A DNA stretch of 64,000 nt, from the NCBI GenBank assembly GCA_004173185.1, contig SEFZ01000004.1, positions 124,001 to 188,000 on the forward strand, written 5' to 3'. Of this stretch, positions 36,290 through 43,843 are shown piece by piece. The DNA is from Sphingomonadales bacterium (GTDB lineage: Bacteria; Pseudomonadota; Alphaproteobacteria; Sphingomonadales; Sphingomonadaceae). Below the pieces are notes generated by a model. It was given only the letters and a program-made list of their open reading frames with translations, did not search any database and was not told the origin of the DNA. The position numbers and the translations under genes are program-made. The number at the start of each line of letters is the position of its first letter. Positions within the stretch are counted from its first letter, which is position 1.

Positions 36290-37300
36290 TCAGGTGGCGG
36301 CGTCCGCTCCATCCGGTAGCACTGCGGCGATGCGCCGCTGATGGCGTTCGATCGCGATCAGCAGGAAGAAGAACATCAGCGCCAGGAAAGCGCCAAAGAT
36401 CCGTAGCGCGGTGCCCAGATCGATTTTGCCCTGGATGTTGCCCTCGACGATCTTTAGCCGATTGGATTCTGCCTCTGCGGTGTTGTCACGGCGGCGCTGA
36501 TCGAGAAGCGCGAAATATTTGTCCTGCATCGCGCGGAAGATTTGCGAATGAGATTGGGTGCCCTGGGGGAACTCCATCGCGGTGACGGTATCGGTGTAGG
36601 GCACTTCGACTGCGCGACTTTCGGCGCAGCCATAAGGCGAGTAATACCAGTTTTCGCAAGAGGTGCTGTAGCTGTTCCAGCCGCGGCGATACTCGGTGCG
36701 GGTTTTTCGAACTTCACGCTTCACGGCGACCTTTTTCGCGGCTTTATACCGCTTCAGCCGCTCGGCGGTCTTCGGTTCGGCGGCCGCCGCGCTCATCGTG
36801 GCAAATAACGCCTCCAGATCGGCGCGATCCTTCTCGAAATTCACTTCTCCGCTGGTTGCCGCTTGCAGCCGTACATCGGACTTTACGAAGCTGTCGTCGA
36901 ACTCGTCGCTGCTCAGCGTCTTGTCTTCGGCCTGACGGAACGGCTCGAATCGGCTTTGAAACAGCGCGTAATAGCGCTTTACGAACTCGCCATAATATTT
37001 CTGGCGTTCCTTATCCACAGCAGACGCCTTGTTCGCGACGGCTGCTTCCACACTGACATCTTCCGCGTCAACGATCTCGTTCGCAGTGACGTTAGCCACT
37101 GCTTCCTTCACCGAGGCTGGAGATTGAACGACCCGGTATAGTCCGCTGATCGCGAGATAGAGCGTGTATAGGATCAGGAACGTCGCGATGATCAGCACGG
37201 TCGCCCGCAATACGCGCAGATATACCTTCTCCGCGCGGTCGAAGAAATCCGCCGCGCGTTCGCCCAGCGGCCGCGCAGGCTGCTCCGTTTCGACTTCCAT
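36290..37300 (-). CDS. Membrane protein with periplasmic coiled-coil domain
   Basis: The 336-residue protein has a transmembrane helix at about residues 33-55, a large charged, helix-rich extracytoplasmic region with a basic KRYKAAKKVAVKREVRK stretch and a SCENWYYSPYGC Cys pair, and a second membrane helix near residues 300-320. The topology places both termini in the cytoplasm. There is no recognised domain. It is transcribed in the same direction as the 114-residue gene downstream. Confidence 0.65.
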   Translation of the reverse strand: MEVETEQPARPLGERAADFFDRAEKVYLRVLRATVLIIATFLILYTLYLAISGLYRVVQSPASVKEAVANVTANEIVDAEDVSVEAAVANKASAVDKERQKYYGEFVKRYYALFQSRFEPFRQAEDKTLSSDEFDDSFVKSDVRLQAATSGEVNFEKDRADLEALFATMSAAAAEPKTAERLKRYKAAKKVAVKREVRKTRTEYRRGWNSYSTSCENWYYSPYGCAESRAVEVPYTDTVTAMEFPQGTQSHSQIFRAMQDKYFALLDQRRRDNTAEAESNRLKIVEGNIQGKIDLGTALRIFGAFLALMFFFLLIAIERHQRRIAAVLPDGADAAT

Positions 37301-37358
37301 TGATCCGCCCCCGCGACTTCCCCGGTACCTAGGTTCCGGGAAATGCCGCAGGGGTCAA

Positions 37359-37387
37359 CCGATCCGAACGGGTAGCGTTCGGATCGG
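37359..37387 (-). terminator. Perfect 12-bp hairpin downstream of the SDR gene
   Basis: CCGATCCGAACG (37359-37370) and CGTTCGGATCGG (37376-37387) form a perfect stem with loop GGTAG. It is 10 bp beyond the stop of the minus-strand SDR gene. The following sequence is not T-rich, so its strength is uncertain. Confidence 0.6.
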
Positions 37388-37397
37388 ACGCAATTCA

Positions 37398-38186
37398 TCA
37401 GCCTTCGATGCTGCCGCCCATATTGGCGTTGACCACGCCGCCATCCACGGTGAGCGTTTCGCCGACGACATAGTCGCCTGCGCGGGATGCGAGGTAGATC
37501 GCGGCGCCGGCCATGTCTTCGGCGACGCCGATGCGCTGGGCGGGGATGCGCTTGGCGACGCCGTCTGCGTGATCGCGCGCGGCCTTGTTCATGTCGCTCG
37601 GGAAGGCACCGGGGGCGAGCGAGGAGACGACGATCTGGTCCTGGATCAGTCGCGCGGCCATGCGGCGAGTGAGGTGGATCAGCGCCGCCTTCGATGCCTG
37701 ATAGCTGTAGGTCTCCCACGGATTGACCCGCTGGCCGTCGATCGAGGTGATGTTGATCACCTTGGCGGGCTGGCTCTCGCTGGCTCCGGCCTTGAGCAGA
37801 TCGTGCAGCGCTTGCGTGAGGAAGAAGGGCGATTTGACGTTGAGGTCCATCACCTTGTCCCAGCCGCTTTCGGGGAATTCGGTGAAGGGCACGCCCCAGG
37901 CCGCGCCGGCATTGTTGACGAGGATATCGAGCTTGGGCTCGCGCTCGGCGATGGCTGCGGCGAGCGCCTTGCAGCCTTCGACCGTCGACACGTCCATCGG
38001 CAGCGAGATGCAGTTCGGGCCGAGTTCTTCGGCGGTTGCGTCACAGGCATCGGCCTTGCGCGCCGAGATATAGACTTTGGCGCCCTGGGCGATGAAGCCT
38101 GCGGCGATCATCTTGCCGATGCCGCGCGATCCGCCGGTGACAAGGGCGACGCGGCCGTCGAGGCGGAATAGCTTGCTGGTGTCCAT
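37398..38186 (-). CDS. Short-chain dehydrogenase/reductase
   Basis: The 262-residue protein is a classical SDR: cofactor motif TGGSRGIGK, NNAG, the catalytic Ser in ITSIDGQRV and YSYQASKAAL carrying the Y-x-x-x-K pair. The cofactor preference is probably NADP(H) because Ser-Arg follow the first Gly pair. It lies 3 bp after an acyl-CoA dehydrogenase gene, suggesting a role in acyl-CoA or branched-chain substrate oxidation. The precise substrate is unknown. Confidence 0.9.
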   Translation of the reverse strand: MDTSKLFRLDGRVALVTGGSRGIGKMIAAGFIAQGAKVYISARKADACDATAEELGPNCISLPMDVSTVEGCKALAAAIAEREPKLDILVNNAGAAWGVPFTEFPESGWDKVMDLNVKSPFFLTQALHDLLKAGASESQPAKVINITSIDGQRVNPWETYSYQASKAALIHLTRRMAARLIQDQIVVSSLAPGAFPSDMNKAARDHADGVAKRIPAQRIGVAEDMAGAAIYLASRAGDYVVGETLTVDGGVVNANMGGSIEG

Positions 38187-38189
38187 GGG

Positions 38190-39335
38190 TTATCCTCCCC
38201 GTTTCAGTGTTTCGCGTGCGATGATGAGCTGCTGGATCTGGCTGGTGCCTTCGTAGATCCGGAACAGCCGCACGTCGCGGTAAAGCCGTTCGATGCCGTA
38301 ATCGGCGATATAGCCTGCGCCGCCGAAGATCTGCACCGCGCGATCCGCCACGCGGCCGACCATCTCGCTGGCGAAATATTTCGCGGCGGCCGATTCCATG
38401 ATGACATTCTCGCCGGCGTCCTTGCGCGCGGCGGTTTCCATGACGAGCGCGCGCGCCGCAAGGGCTTCGGTCTTGGAATCGGCCAGCATCGCCTGGATGA
38501 GCTGGTGTTCGGCAATGGGCTTGCCGAACTGCTTGCGCTCGCTGGCATAAGCGACGCAATCGGCGATCAGCCGCTCGGCAACGCCGACGCAGACCGCCGA
38601 AATATGTAACCGCCCACGATCGAGCACCTGCATCGCGATCTTGAAGCCTTCGCCCTCGGCGCCGAGGCGGAGGCTGGCGGGAACGGGCGTGTCGTCGAAC
38701 ACGACGTCCGCCACCTTGGCGCCCTTTTGCCCCATCTTCTTTTCGGGTTCGCCGATGCTGATGCCGGGCAAATCGCGCGGAACGAGGAAGGCGGATACGC
38801 CGCGGCCGCCGGGCTCATCGCCGGTGCGCGCCATGACGGTGAATACATGCGCCTTGTCGGCATTGGTGATGAAGCGTTTGGTGCCGGTGAGGCGATAGAC
38901 GTCACCGTCGCGTACCGCGCGGGTCTTCACCGCGCCTGAGTCGGAGCCGACATCGGGCTCGGTCAGCGCAAAGCTGGCGATGACTTCGCCGCTGGCGATC
39001 TTGGGCAGCCATTCGGCCTTTTGTTCGGCGGTACCTGCCATGACGAGGCCCTGCGAGCCGATCCCGACATTGGTGCCGAAGGTGGAGCGGAAGGCGGGGG
39101 TGGTGCGGCCCAGCTCGACTGCGACCTTGCATTCTTCGAGCATCGTCAAAGCGAGCCCGCCATATTCCTCGGCGATCGAAAGCCCGAACAGGCCGAGATC
39201 CTTCATCTCCGCGATGATGTGCGCCGGGATCGCATCGGCTTCCTCGACTTCGCCCTCCAACGGACGGAGCCGTTCGGCGACAAAGCGGCGGATCGTATCG
39301 ATCAGCGTTTCAAAAATCTCGGGATCGAGCGCCAT
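38190..39335 (-). CDS. Acyl-CoA dehydrogenase
   Basis: From the ATG at 39335 the protein has 381 residues; an in-frame TTG three codons upstream is unlikely. The fold segments are typical: SFALTEPDVGSD, RFITNADKAHVF, the DRGRLHISAVCVGVAERL helix, QFGKPIAEHQLIQAMLAD and the catalytic Glu in RIYEGTSQIQQ. This Glu position is that of short/medium-chain type enzymes. It is co-transcribed with the SDR gene. The chain-length preference cannot be read from sequence. Confidence 0.92.
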   Translation of the reverse strand: MALDPEIFETLIDTIRRFVAERLRPLEGEVEEADAIPAHIIAEMKDLGLFGLSIAEEYGGLALTMLEECKVAVELGRTTPAFRSTFGTNVGIGSQGLVMAGTAEQKAEWLPKIASGEVIASFALTEPDVGSDSGAVKTRAVRDGDVYRLTGTKRFITNADKAHVFTVMARTGDEPGGRGVSAFLVPRDLPGISIGEPEKKMGQKGAKVADVVFDDTPVPASLRLGAEGEGFKIAMQVLDRGRLHISAVCVGVAERLIADCVAYASERKQFGKPIAEHQLIQAMLADSKTEALAARALVMETAARKDAGENVIMESAAAKYFASEMVGRVADRAVQIFGGAGYIADYGIERLYRDVRLFRIYEGTSQIQQLIIARETLKRGG

Positions 39336-39481
39336 CCTGTCCAACCGTTCTTATTGTTCAAAGTGCGAAGCCTATAGCGCAGAAGGGCCACGGGACAAGC
39401 CATACCCGATCTTCCAAATGCTTTCGATTGACGCGCGCGGCGGGCGCACCCATTCTGGCCCAAAGCAAGCAGGAGAGGTGG

Positions 39482-40924
39482 ATGTCCGAGGTGCAACAGG
39501 CGGGGAGTTTGCCGCCGGTTCGAAGACTCGGGCAGCGATCTACGCTCGCTTACGGTTTCGGCGCCTATGCATATGGCGTGAAGGATTTCGGGTTTTCGAC
39601 CTTCCTTTTGCTCTTCTACAATCAGGTGCTCGGCCTGCCATCGGCGCAGGTCGGTTTCGCCATCATGTGCGCGCTGATCCTCGATGCGTTCATCGATCCG
39701 GCGATCGGGTTTTTCTCCGACAATACCCGCAGCCGATGGGGGCGGCGGCACCCCTGGATGTATGCGTCGGCATTGCCGATCGCGGTGGGCTGGCTGTTGC
39801 TGTGGAACCCGCCCGAGATGTCGCAGGGCGCGCAGCTGATCTGGGTGTTTGCAATGTCGGTGCTCGTGCGCACCGCGGTCTCCGCCTACGAGGTGCCGTC
39901 GCAAGCGCTGACGCCCGAGCTTTCCGCCGATTATGACGAGCGGACGCGGATCACTGCCTATCGCTATCTGTTTGGCTGGGCGGGCGGCATGGTGACCTTG
40001 TTCGTCACCTATTTGTGGCTGATGGCCGGGCCGGATGGCAAGCCGGACCAGCTAAATCCGGCAAACTATCCGGGCTTCGCGCTGTTTGGCGCGCTTGCGA
40101 TGCTGGCCGCGATCCTGATCTCGGCACTCGGCACGCATGGCGAGATCAAGCGGCTGCCGCGCCCGGAGATCGTCCGCAAGCCGATGCGCACGCACTTCCG
40201 CGAATTGTGGCAGACGGTGCGCAACCGCTCCTTCGCGATCCTGATGCTGGCTGGGCTCTGCTATTATTCGGCGCAGGGGATCAGCTTTGCGCTGTCCAAC
40301 TATCTCTACCTCCACGTCTGGCAGTTTGACACGCGGGCATTCGCCTTGCTGGCGCCGAGCCTGTTCATGGGGGTCACCCTCGCCTTTTTCGTGGCGCCGC
40401 GCGTGGCGAAGCGGGTGGGCAAGCCGATCGCGGCGATGGGCTTCATGATCGCGGCGGCGCTGCTGATCTCGGCACCCTATGTGATGCGCCTGATCGGTGT
40501 GTTTCCCGATCCGGACTCAGCGGCGATGCTGCCGTTGCTGCTGACGATCTTTGGATTCAACACCGCGTGCGGGGTTTCGGCGACGATGCTGGGCGCTTCG
40601 ATGATGGCCGATGTGGTTGAGGATTCGGAGATCCGGACGGGCAGGAGATCCGAAGGCGTGTTCTTCGCGGGCGCGTTTTTTGTGCAGAAATGCTGTAGTG
40701 GGCTGGGGATCTTCGGCGCGGGGCTGATCCTTCATTTCGCCGGCTTCCCCGAAGGCGCGAAGCCGGGGACGGTGGCTCCGATGGCGATCGATCGGCTGAC
40801 GCTGTATTTCTTCCTCGCTTATCTCGCGCTCGGCTTCGCTGCGGCCTGGGCGTATCGGCGGTTTCCGTTTGGGCGCGAGGAGCATGCCGCCCGGATTGCG
40901 GCGCTGGCGAAGCGCGGAGGATGA
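39482..40924 (+). CDS. GPH-type MFS symporter
   Basis: The ATG at 39482 has AGGAGAGG just upstream. The 480-residue protein has about twelve membrane helices and the glycoside-pentoside-hexuronide:cation symporter layout: YGFGAYAYGVKDFGFSTF in helix 1, DAFIDPAIGFFSDNTRSRWGRRHPWM in the helix 2-3 loop, and TRITAYRYLFGWAGG. These carriers import sugars or other small solutes with H+ or Na+. The substrate is unknown; no sugar catabolic gene is adjacent. Confidence 0.88.
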   Translation: MSEVQQAGSLPPVRRLGQRSTLAYGFGAYAYGVKDFGFSTFLLLFYNQVLGLPSAQVGFAIMCALILDAFIDPAIGFFSDNTRSRWGRRHPWMYASALPIAVGWLLLWNPPEMSQGAQLIWVFAMSVLVRTAVSAYEVPSQALTPELSADYDERTRITAYRYLFGWAGGMVTLFVTYLWLMAGPDGKPDQLNPANYPGFALFGALAMLAAILISALGTHGEIKRLPRPEIVRKPMRTHFRELWQTVRNRSFAILMLAGLCYYSAQGISFALSNYLYLHVWQFDTRAFALLAPSLFMGVTLAFFVAPRVAKRVGKPIAAMGFMIAAALLISAPYVMRLIGVFPDPDSAAMLPLLLTIFGFNTACGVSATMLGASMMADVVEDSEIRTGRRSEGVFFAGAFFVQKCCSGLGIFGAGLILHFAGFPEGAKPGTVAPMAIDRLTLYFFLAYLALGFAAAWAYRRFPFGREEHAARIAALAKRGG

Positions 40925-40939
40925 TGTTATAACAAGTGT

Positions 40940-41167
40940 ATGACTAAACCATCGAAGATCATCAAAATCGGCAATTCGGTAGGCGTGATCCTACCGAAGG
41001 AAGTGCTGGCGCGGTTGCGTCTTGGATTGGGTGGCGAGCTCTTCTTCAGCGAAGATCCCAAGGGATATCGTATCACCGCCAGTGATCCCGAGTTCATCGA
41101 GGCGATGTCGGCTGCCGAAGATATCATGCGGGAGGATCGGGACATCTTGGCTGTGCTGGCCAAGTGA
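40940..41167 (+). CDS. AbrB/MazE-type antitoxin
   Basis: The 75-residue protein has the SpoVT-AbrB swapped-hairpin pattern: KIIKIGNSVGVILPKEVLARLRLGLG with a GDELF-like GGELFF, and an acidic C-terminal helix (EAMSAAEDIMREDRDILAVLA) that would wrap the toxin. It overlaps the Doc toxin gene as GTGA. It is expected to bind its own promoter, which lies in the 15-bp gap and the end of the upstream symporter gene. Confidence 0.88.
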   Translation: MTKPSKIIKIGNSVGVILPKEVLARLRLGLGGELFFSEDPKGYRITASDPEFIEAMSAAEDIMREDRDILAVLAK

Positions 41168-41547
41168 GCCCGCGCTTCCTGACCAGCGATATTGCGGAGG
41201 CGGTTCATGATCGCCAGCTTGCCGAACATGGCGGCCCGAGTGGGGTAAAGGATGCGGGCCTGCTTGAATCCGCTGTCGCGCGACCGCGCAACAAGTTCGC
41301 TTATGGTGAGGTTGACCTGTGCGCGCTGGCGGCAGCCTATGCCTTCGGCGTCGCGCGCAACCATCCTTTCGTCGATGGGAATAAGCGCACTGCCTGGGTG
41401 ATGGCGCGCCTATTTTTGCGGCTAAACGAAGTGCAAATCGCATTCGATAAAGCCGATGCAATCCACATGATGATCGCGCTGGCGGCTGGCGAAATTAACG
41501 AGGAGGCTGTGGCAGCCTGGTTCCGCGCGCACATCGTCCCTGCTTGA
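41164..41547 (+). CDS. Doc-type (Fic fold) toxin
   Basis: The GTG start at 41164 overlaps the antitoxin stop. The 127-residue protein has the Doc motif HPFVDGNKRTAWVMARLFL (HxFxxGNKR), which phosphorylates EF-Tu in the P1 Doc prototype, and the early DLLESAVARP-like region. The antitoxin is AbrB-like rather than the Phd type of P1. The catalytic His and Lys are both present, so I expect an active toxin. Confidence 0.9.
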   Translation: MSPRFLTSDIAEAVHDRQLAEHGGPSGVKDAGLLESAVARPRNKFAYGEVDLCALAAAYAFGVARNHPFVDGNKRTAWVMARLFLRLNEVQIAFDKADAIHMMIALAAGEINEEAVAAWFRAHIVPA

Positions 41548-41554
41548 ACGGTAA

Positions 41555-41586
41555 ATGCCCGCCCGAAGCGAACTCCAGGCGGGCAT
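41555..41586 (+). terminator. Hairpin after the AbrB-Doc operon
   Basis: ATGCCCGCC (41555-41563) pairs with GGCGGGCAT (41578-41586) in a perfect 9-bp stem with a 14-nt loop; the sequence continues CATTTCC. It begins 8 bp after the doc stop. Confidence 0.6.
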
Positions 41587-41610
41587 CATTTCCTCCCCAG
41601 GAAACTCAAA

Positions 41611-41652
41611 GGCTCCGTCAGGAGCCGCGAATCCCCGCAGCTGCGGGGATTC
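41611..41652. terminator. Tandem hairpins including a perfect 24-bp palindrome
   Basis: GGCTCC-GTCA-GGAGCC (41611-41626) is followed by two perfect 12-nt half-sites GAATCCCCGCAG and CTGCGGGGATTC (41629-41652). Together with the 41555 stem, three hairpins occupy the 100 bp between convergent doc and the 57-residue gene. A bidirectional terminator is likely. Confidence 0.55.
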
Positions 41653-41663
41653 AGCCACCAGAC

Positions 41664-41837
41664 TTAGCCGCCGACGCGGCCGAGGCGGTGGAACAGATTG
41701 GCGTATTTCACGGACTCGGGCTGGTCCTTGATCGCCTGAAGGTGGGTGCCGACGGCTTCGCGGATCAGGCGGAAATCCTCGGTCGAAAAGACTGCGCGGC
41801 TCCGTTGGGGCTCATTGGGCTGCGGTTCGGTCATCAT
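41664..41837 (-). CDS. 57-residue small protein divergent from the XRE regulator
   Basis: A short gene with AGGAG 8 nt before its ATG and a protein-like sequence: a flexible acidic N-terminus (TEPQPNEPQRSR) followed by FSTEDFRLIREAVGTHLQAI, a helix, and a YANLFHRLGRVGG C-terminus. The compact helical profile and strong Shine-Dalgarno support a real gene despite its size. It shares an intergenic region of 185 bp with the regulator at 42023. The function is unknown; it may be co-regulated with or modulate the regulator. Confidence 0.7.
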   Translation of the reverse strand: MMTEPQPNEPQRSRAVFSTEDFRLIREAVGTHLQAIKDQPESVKYANLFHRLGRVGG

Positions 41838-41986
41838 GGTCGATACTCCTCTTACGCTGCTTGCTTGTTGTCACGTAGTTGACTGTTTGCGTAGCTTGAG
41901 AAACGACTTTTCCGGGTCATTAGATAGGTTGCCCGATCAGAAAGCAGGTCCGGCTGTGGCGGGTCTTCCCGTCAGCCTTGTTGTTC

Positions 41987-42002
41987 TGTAAAGAAATTTA
42001 CA
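41987..42002. promoter_or_regulatory. Inverted-repeat operator candidate upstream of the XRE regulator
   Basis: TGTAAAGAAATTTACA consists of two perfect 6-bp arms (TGTAAA/TTTACA) around GAAA, 20 bp before the regulator ATG. This AT-rich dyad stands out from its G+C-rich surroundings. Autoregulation by the XRE regulator is the simplest explanation. Confidence 0.55.
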
Positions 42003-42022
42003 CAACGGAAGGGCGGGAATTT

Positions 42023-43396
42023 ATGGCCGAGGGAAAATTGCTGGCGGGGCATTCGGTGCGGCGGCTGCGGCGGCAATTGGCGCTGACGCAGGCGGCGATG
42101 GCCGAGGCGCTGGGGGTTTCTCCCAGCTATCTCAATCTGGTCGAGCGCAACCAGCGGCCGGTTTCCGCGACGCTGATCCTGCGACTGGCAGAAGTGTTCG
42201 ACTTCGATCCGCGCAAGCTGACGGCGAGCGAGCCGGGCGGCGGTGCGGTGGCGTTGCGGCGGCGGTTGGCCGATCCGCTCTTTGCCGATCTCGATATCGA
42301 CCGGCATCAATTGGAGGAGTGGCTGGCCGGTGCGCCAGGCGGAGCGGAGGCATTTGCGCGGGCGTATGACCGAATCGGCGGCGGGCATGCGGCAGAGGGC
42401 GATGCGCCCGATCCGCATGCCAGCGTGCGGCGCGAGATCGAGCGTTGGCGCAATCATTTCGCCGATCTCGATGCGGCGGCCGAAGCGCTCGCCGACGAGC
42501 TGCGCATGGCGGGGGCGGACCTGTATGGCGTGATGGCCGAGCGGCTGCGGGTGAAGCACCAGCTATCGGTGCGCGTGTTGCCTGGCGACGTGCTGGCGGG
42601 GCCGATCAAGCGGCTCGACATGCATGCGCGGCAGTTGCAGCTTTCCGAGATGCTCGATGCGCCCGCGCGGACCTTTGCGCTGGCCGAGCAGATGGCGTGG
42701 GAAGTGCGCGAGCAGATCGATGCGCTGGTGCGTGGCGCGGGATTGGATCGCGTGGCCGAGCGGCTCTTCCGACGCCATCTGACCGGCTATTTCGCGGCGG
42801 CGGTAATGATGCCCTATGCGCGCTTCGTGCGGGCATGCGAGGCGACGGGCTATGATCTGGAGGTGCTCCAGCGGCGCTTCGGCGCGAGCTTCAGCCAGGT
42901 GGCGCATCGGCTGACGACGCTACAGCGCGTCGGTGCGCGGGGATTGCCGTTTTTCATGCTGCGGGTGGATCGGGCCGGGCAGGTTTCCAAACGCTATGCA
43001 GGGGCGAGCGGATCGCCGCTTGCCGAAGGGCCGGGGGTTTGCCCGTTATGGGATATCTTCGCCGCGTTCGCGCGCGCGGACGAGACGGTCACCGATCTGG
43101 TCGAAACCGAAGATGGGCGGCGCTGGTTGACGCTGGCACGTTGTGTGACGCCGCAGGGCGCGGGCGTGGTCAAGGCGCGGTTCGCAGTCGCGCTGGGGCT
43201 GGAGGCAGCGGAGGCGCGCGGGCTTAGCGCCGCGCGGGGCCATGATCTGGCGGCGCGAGCCACGCCGATCGGGCTGGGCTGCCGCGCCTGTACGCGCGAG
43301 GATTGCCCGCAGCGGTCCGCGCCGCCGGCAGGACGCGGGCTGATCGTAGGTGAGCGCGAAACCGGGGTCACGCCGTTCGGGTTTGTGGGGGACTGA
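42023..43396 (+). CDS. XRE-family regulator with IrrE-like and short-chain fatty acyl regulator domains
   Basis: From the ATG at 42023 the protein has 457 residues. Residues 8-62 are an XRE helix-turn-helix (LRRQLALTQAAMAEALGVSPSYLNLVERNQRPVS-like). The middle contains an IrrE_N-like (DUF955) region and the end a DUF2083 region with CRACTREDCPQR. This is the ScfR/RamB/PccR-type architecture, which senses short-chain acyl-CoA and controls the glyoxylate, methylcitrate or ethylmalonyl pathways. The HExxH of an active IrrE protease is degenerate (FRRHLTGYFAAAVM-like), so it is regulatory. Target genes are not adjacent. Confidence 0.85.
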   Translation: MAEGKLLAGHSVRRLRRQLALTQAAMAEALGVSPSYLNLVERNQRPVSATLILRLAEVFDFDPRKLTASEPGGGAVALRRRLADPLFADLDIDRHQLEEWLAGAPGGAEAFARAYDRIGGGHAAEGDAPDPHASVRREIERWRNHFADLDAAAEALADELRMAGADLYGVMAERLRVKHQLSVRVLPGDVLAGPIKRLDMHARQLQLSEMLDAPARTFALAEQMAWEVREQIDALVRGAGLDRVAERLFRRHLTGYFAAAVMMPYARFVRACEATGYDLEVLQRRFGASFSQVAHRLTTLQRVGARGLPFFMLRVDRAGQVSKRYAGASGSPLAEGPGVCPLWDIFAAFARADETVTDLVETEDGRRWLTLARCVTPQGAGVVKARFAVALGLEAAEARGLSAARGHDLAARATPIGLGCRACTREDCPQRSAPPAGRGLIVGERETGVTPFGFVGD

Positions 43397-43551
43397 TTCC
43401 CGATCCTCGGTTCGCAAGGAGGTGAGGATCTATTGGGCATCGCTTTGGCGTGATCGCCGACTGCGCCGCAAGCGAATGCGATGGGCCAGCGGATTGGCCC
43501 CGAGCGCCTTAGCGGGTCGCTTGGTCCTCGATCGAGGGGGTATGGAAAATA

Positions 43552-43627
43552 TGGTGCCCGAGGACGGATTCGAACCGCCGACACTGCGATTTTCAGTCGC
43601 ATGCTCTACCAACTGAGCTACTCGGGC
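43552..43627 (-). tRNA. tRNA-Phe (GAA)
   Basis: A 76-nt cloverleaf with encoded CCA: acceptor GCCCGAG/CTCGGGC, D-stem GCTC/GAGC, anticodon stem TGCGA/TCGCA with loop CTGAAAA (anticodon GAA), five-base variable loop and T-arm with TTCGAAT. It reads from 43627 down to 43552 and is the last element of the infA-maf-RNase E/G-yacG run. Confidence 0.97.
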
Positions 43628-43657
43628 ATCTGGCCAGCGAACGCCGGAAGCGCGCTC

Positions 43658-43843
43658 TTAGTCAGGGTCGCGGTCGCTGTCCAGCCCGGTAAACGCTTCC
43701 GGGTCAACAGGCTCACCGGGAACGCGATATCCTTCGCCCAGCCATTGCAGCAGGTCGCGGTCCTTGCAGCCTCGGCTGCAGAAGGGCTTGAACTCTGAAG
43801 TGGGGGGCTGACCGCAGATCGGGCAGCCATTATTCTTGGCCAT
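43658..43843 (-). CDS. yacG: DNA gyrase inhibitor YacG
   Basis: The 61-residue zinc-finger protein has Cys at 7, 10, 22 and 26 (CPIC and CSRGC), the four zinc ligands of YacG, then CKDRDLLQWLGEGYRVPG. YacG binds GyrB and inhibits DNA binding. The start overlaps the end of the RNase E/G-like gene by one base (TAATG). Confidence 0.93.
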   Translation of the reverse strand: MAKNNGCPICGQPPTSEFKPFCSRGCKDRDLLQWLGEGYRVPGEPVDPEAFTGLDSDRDPD

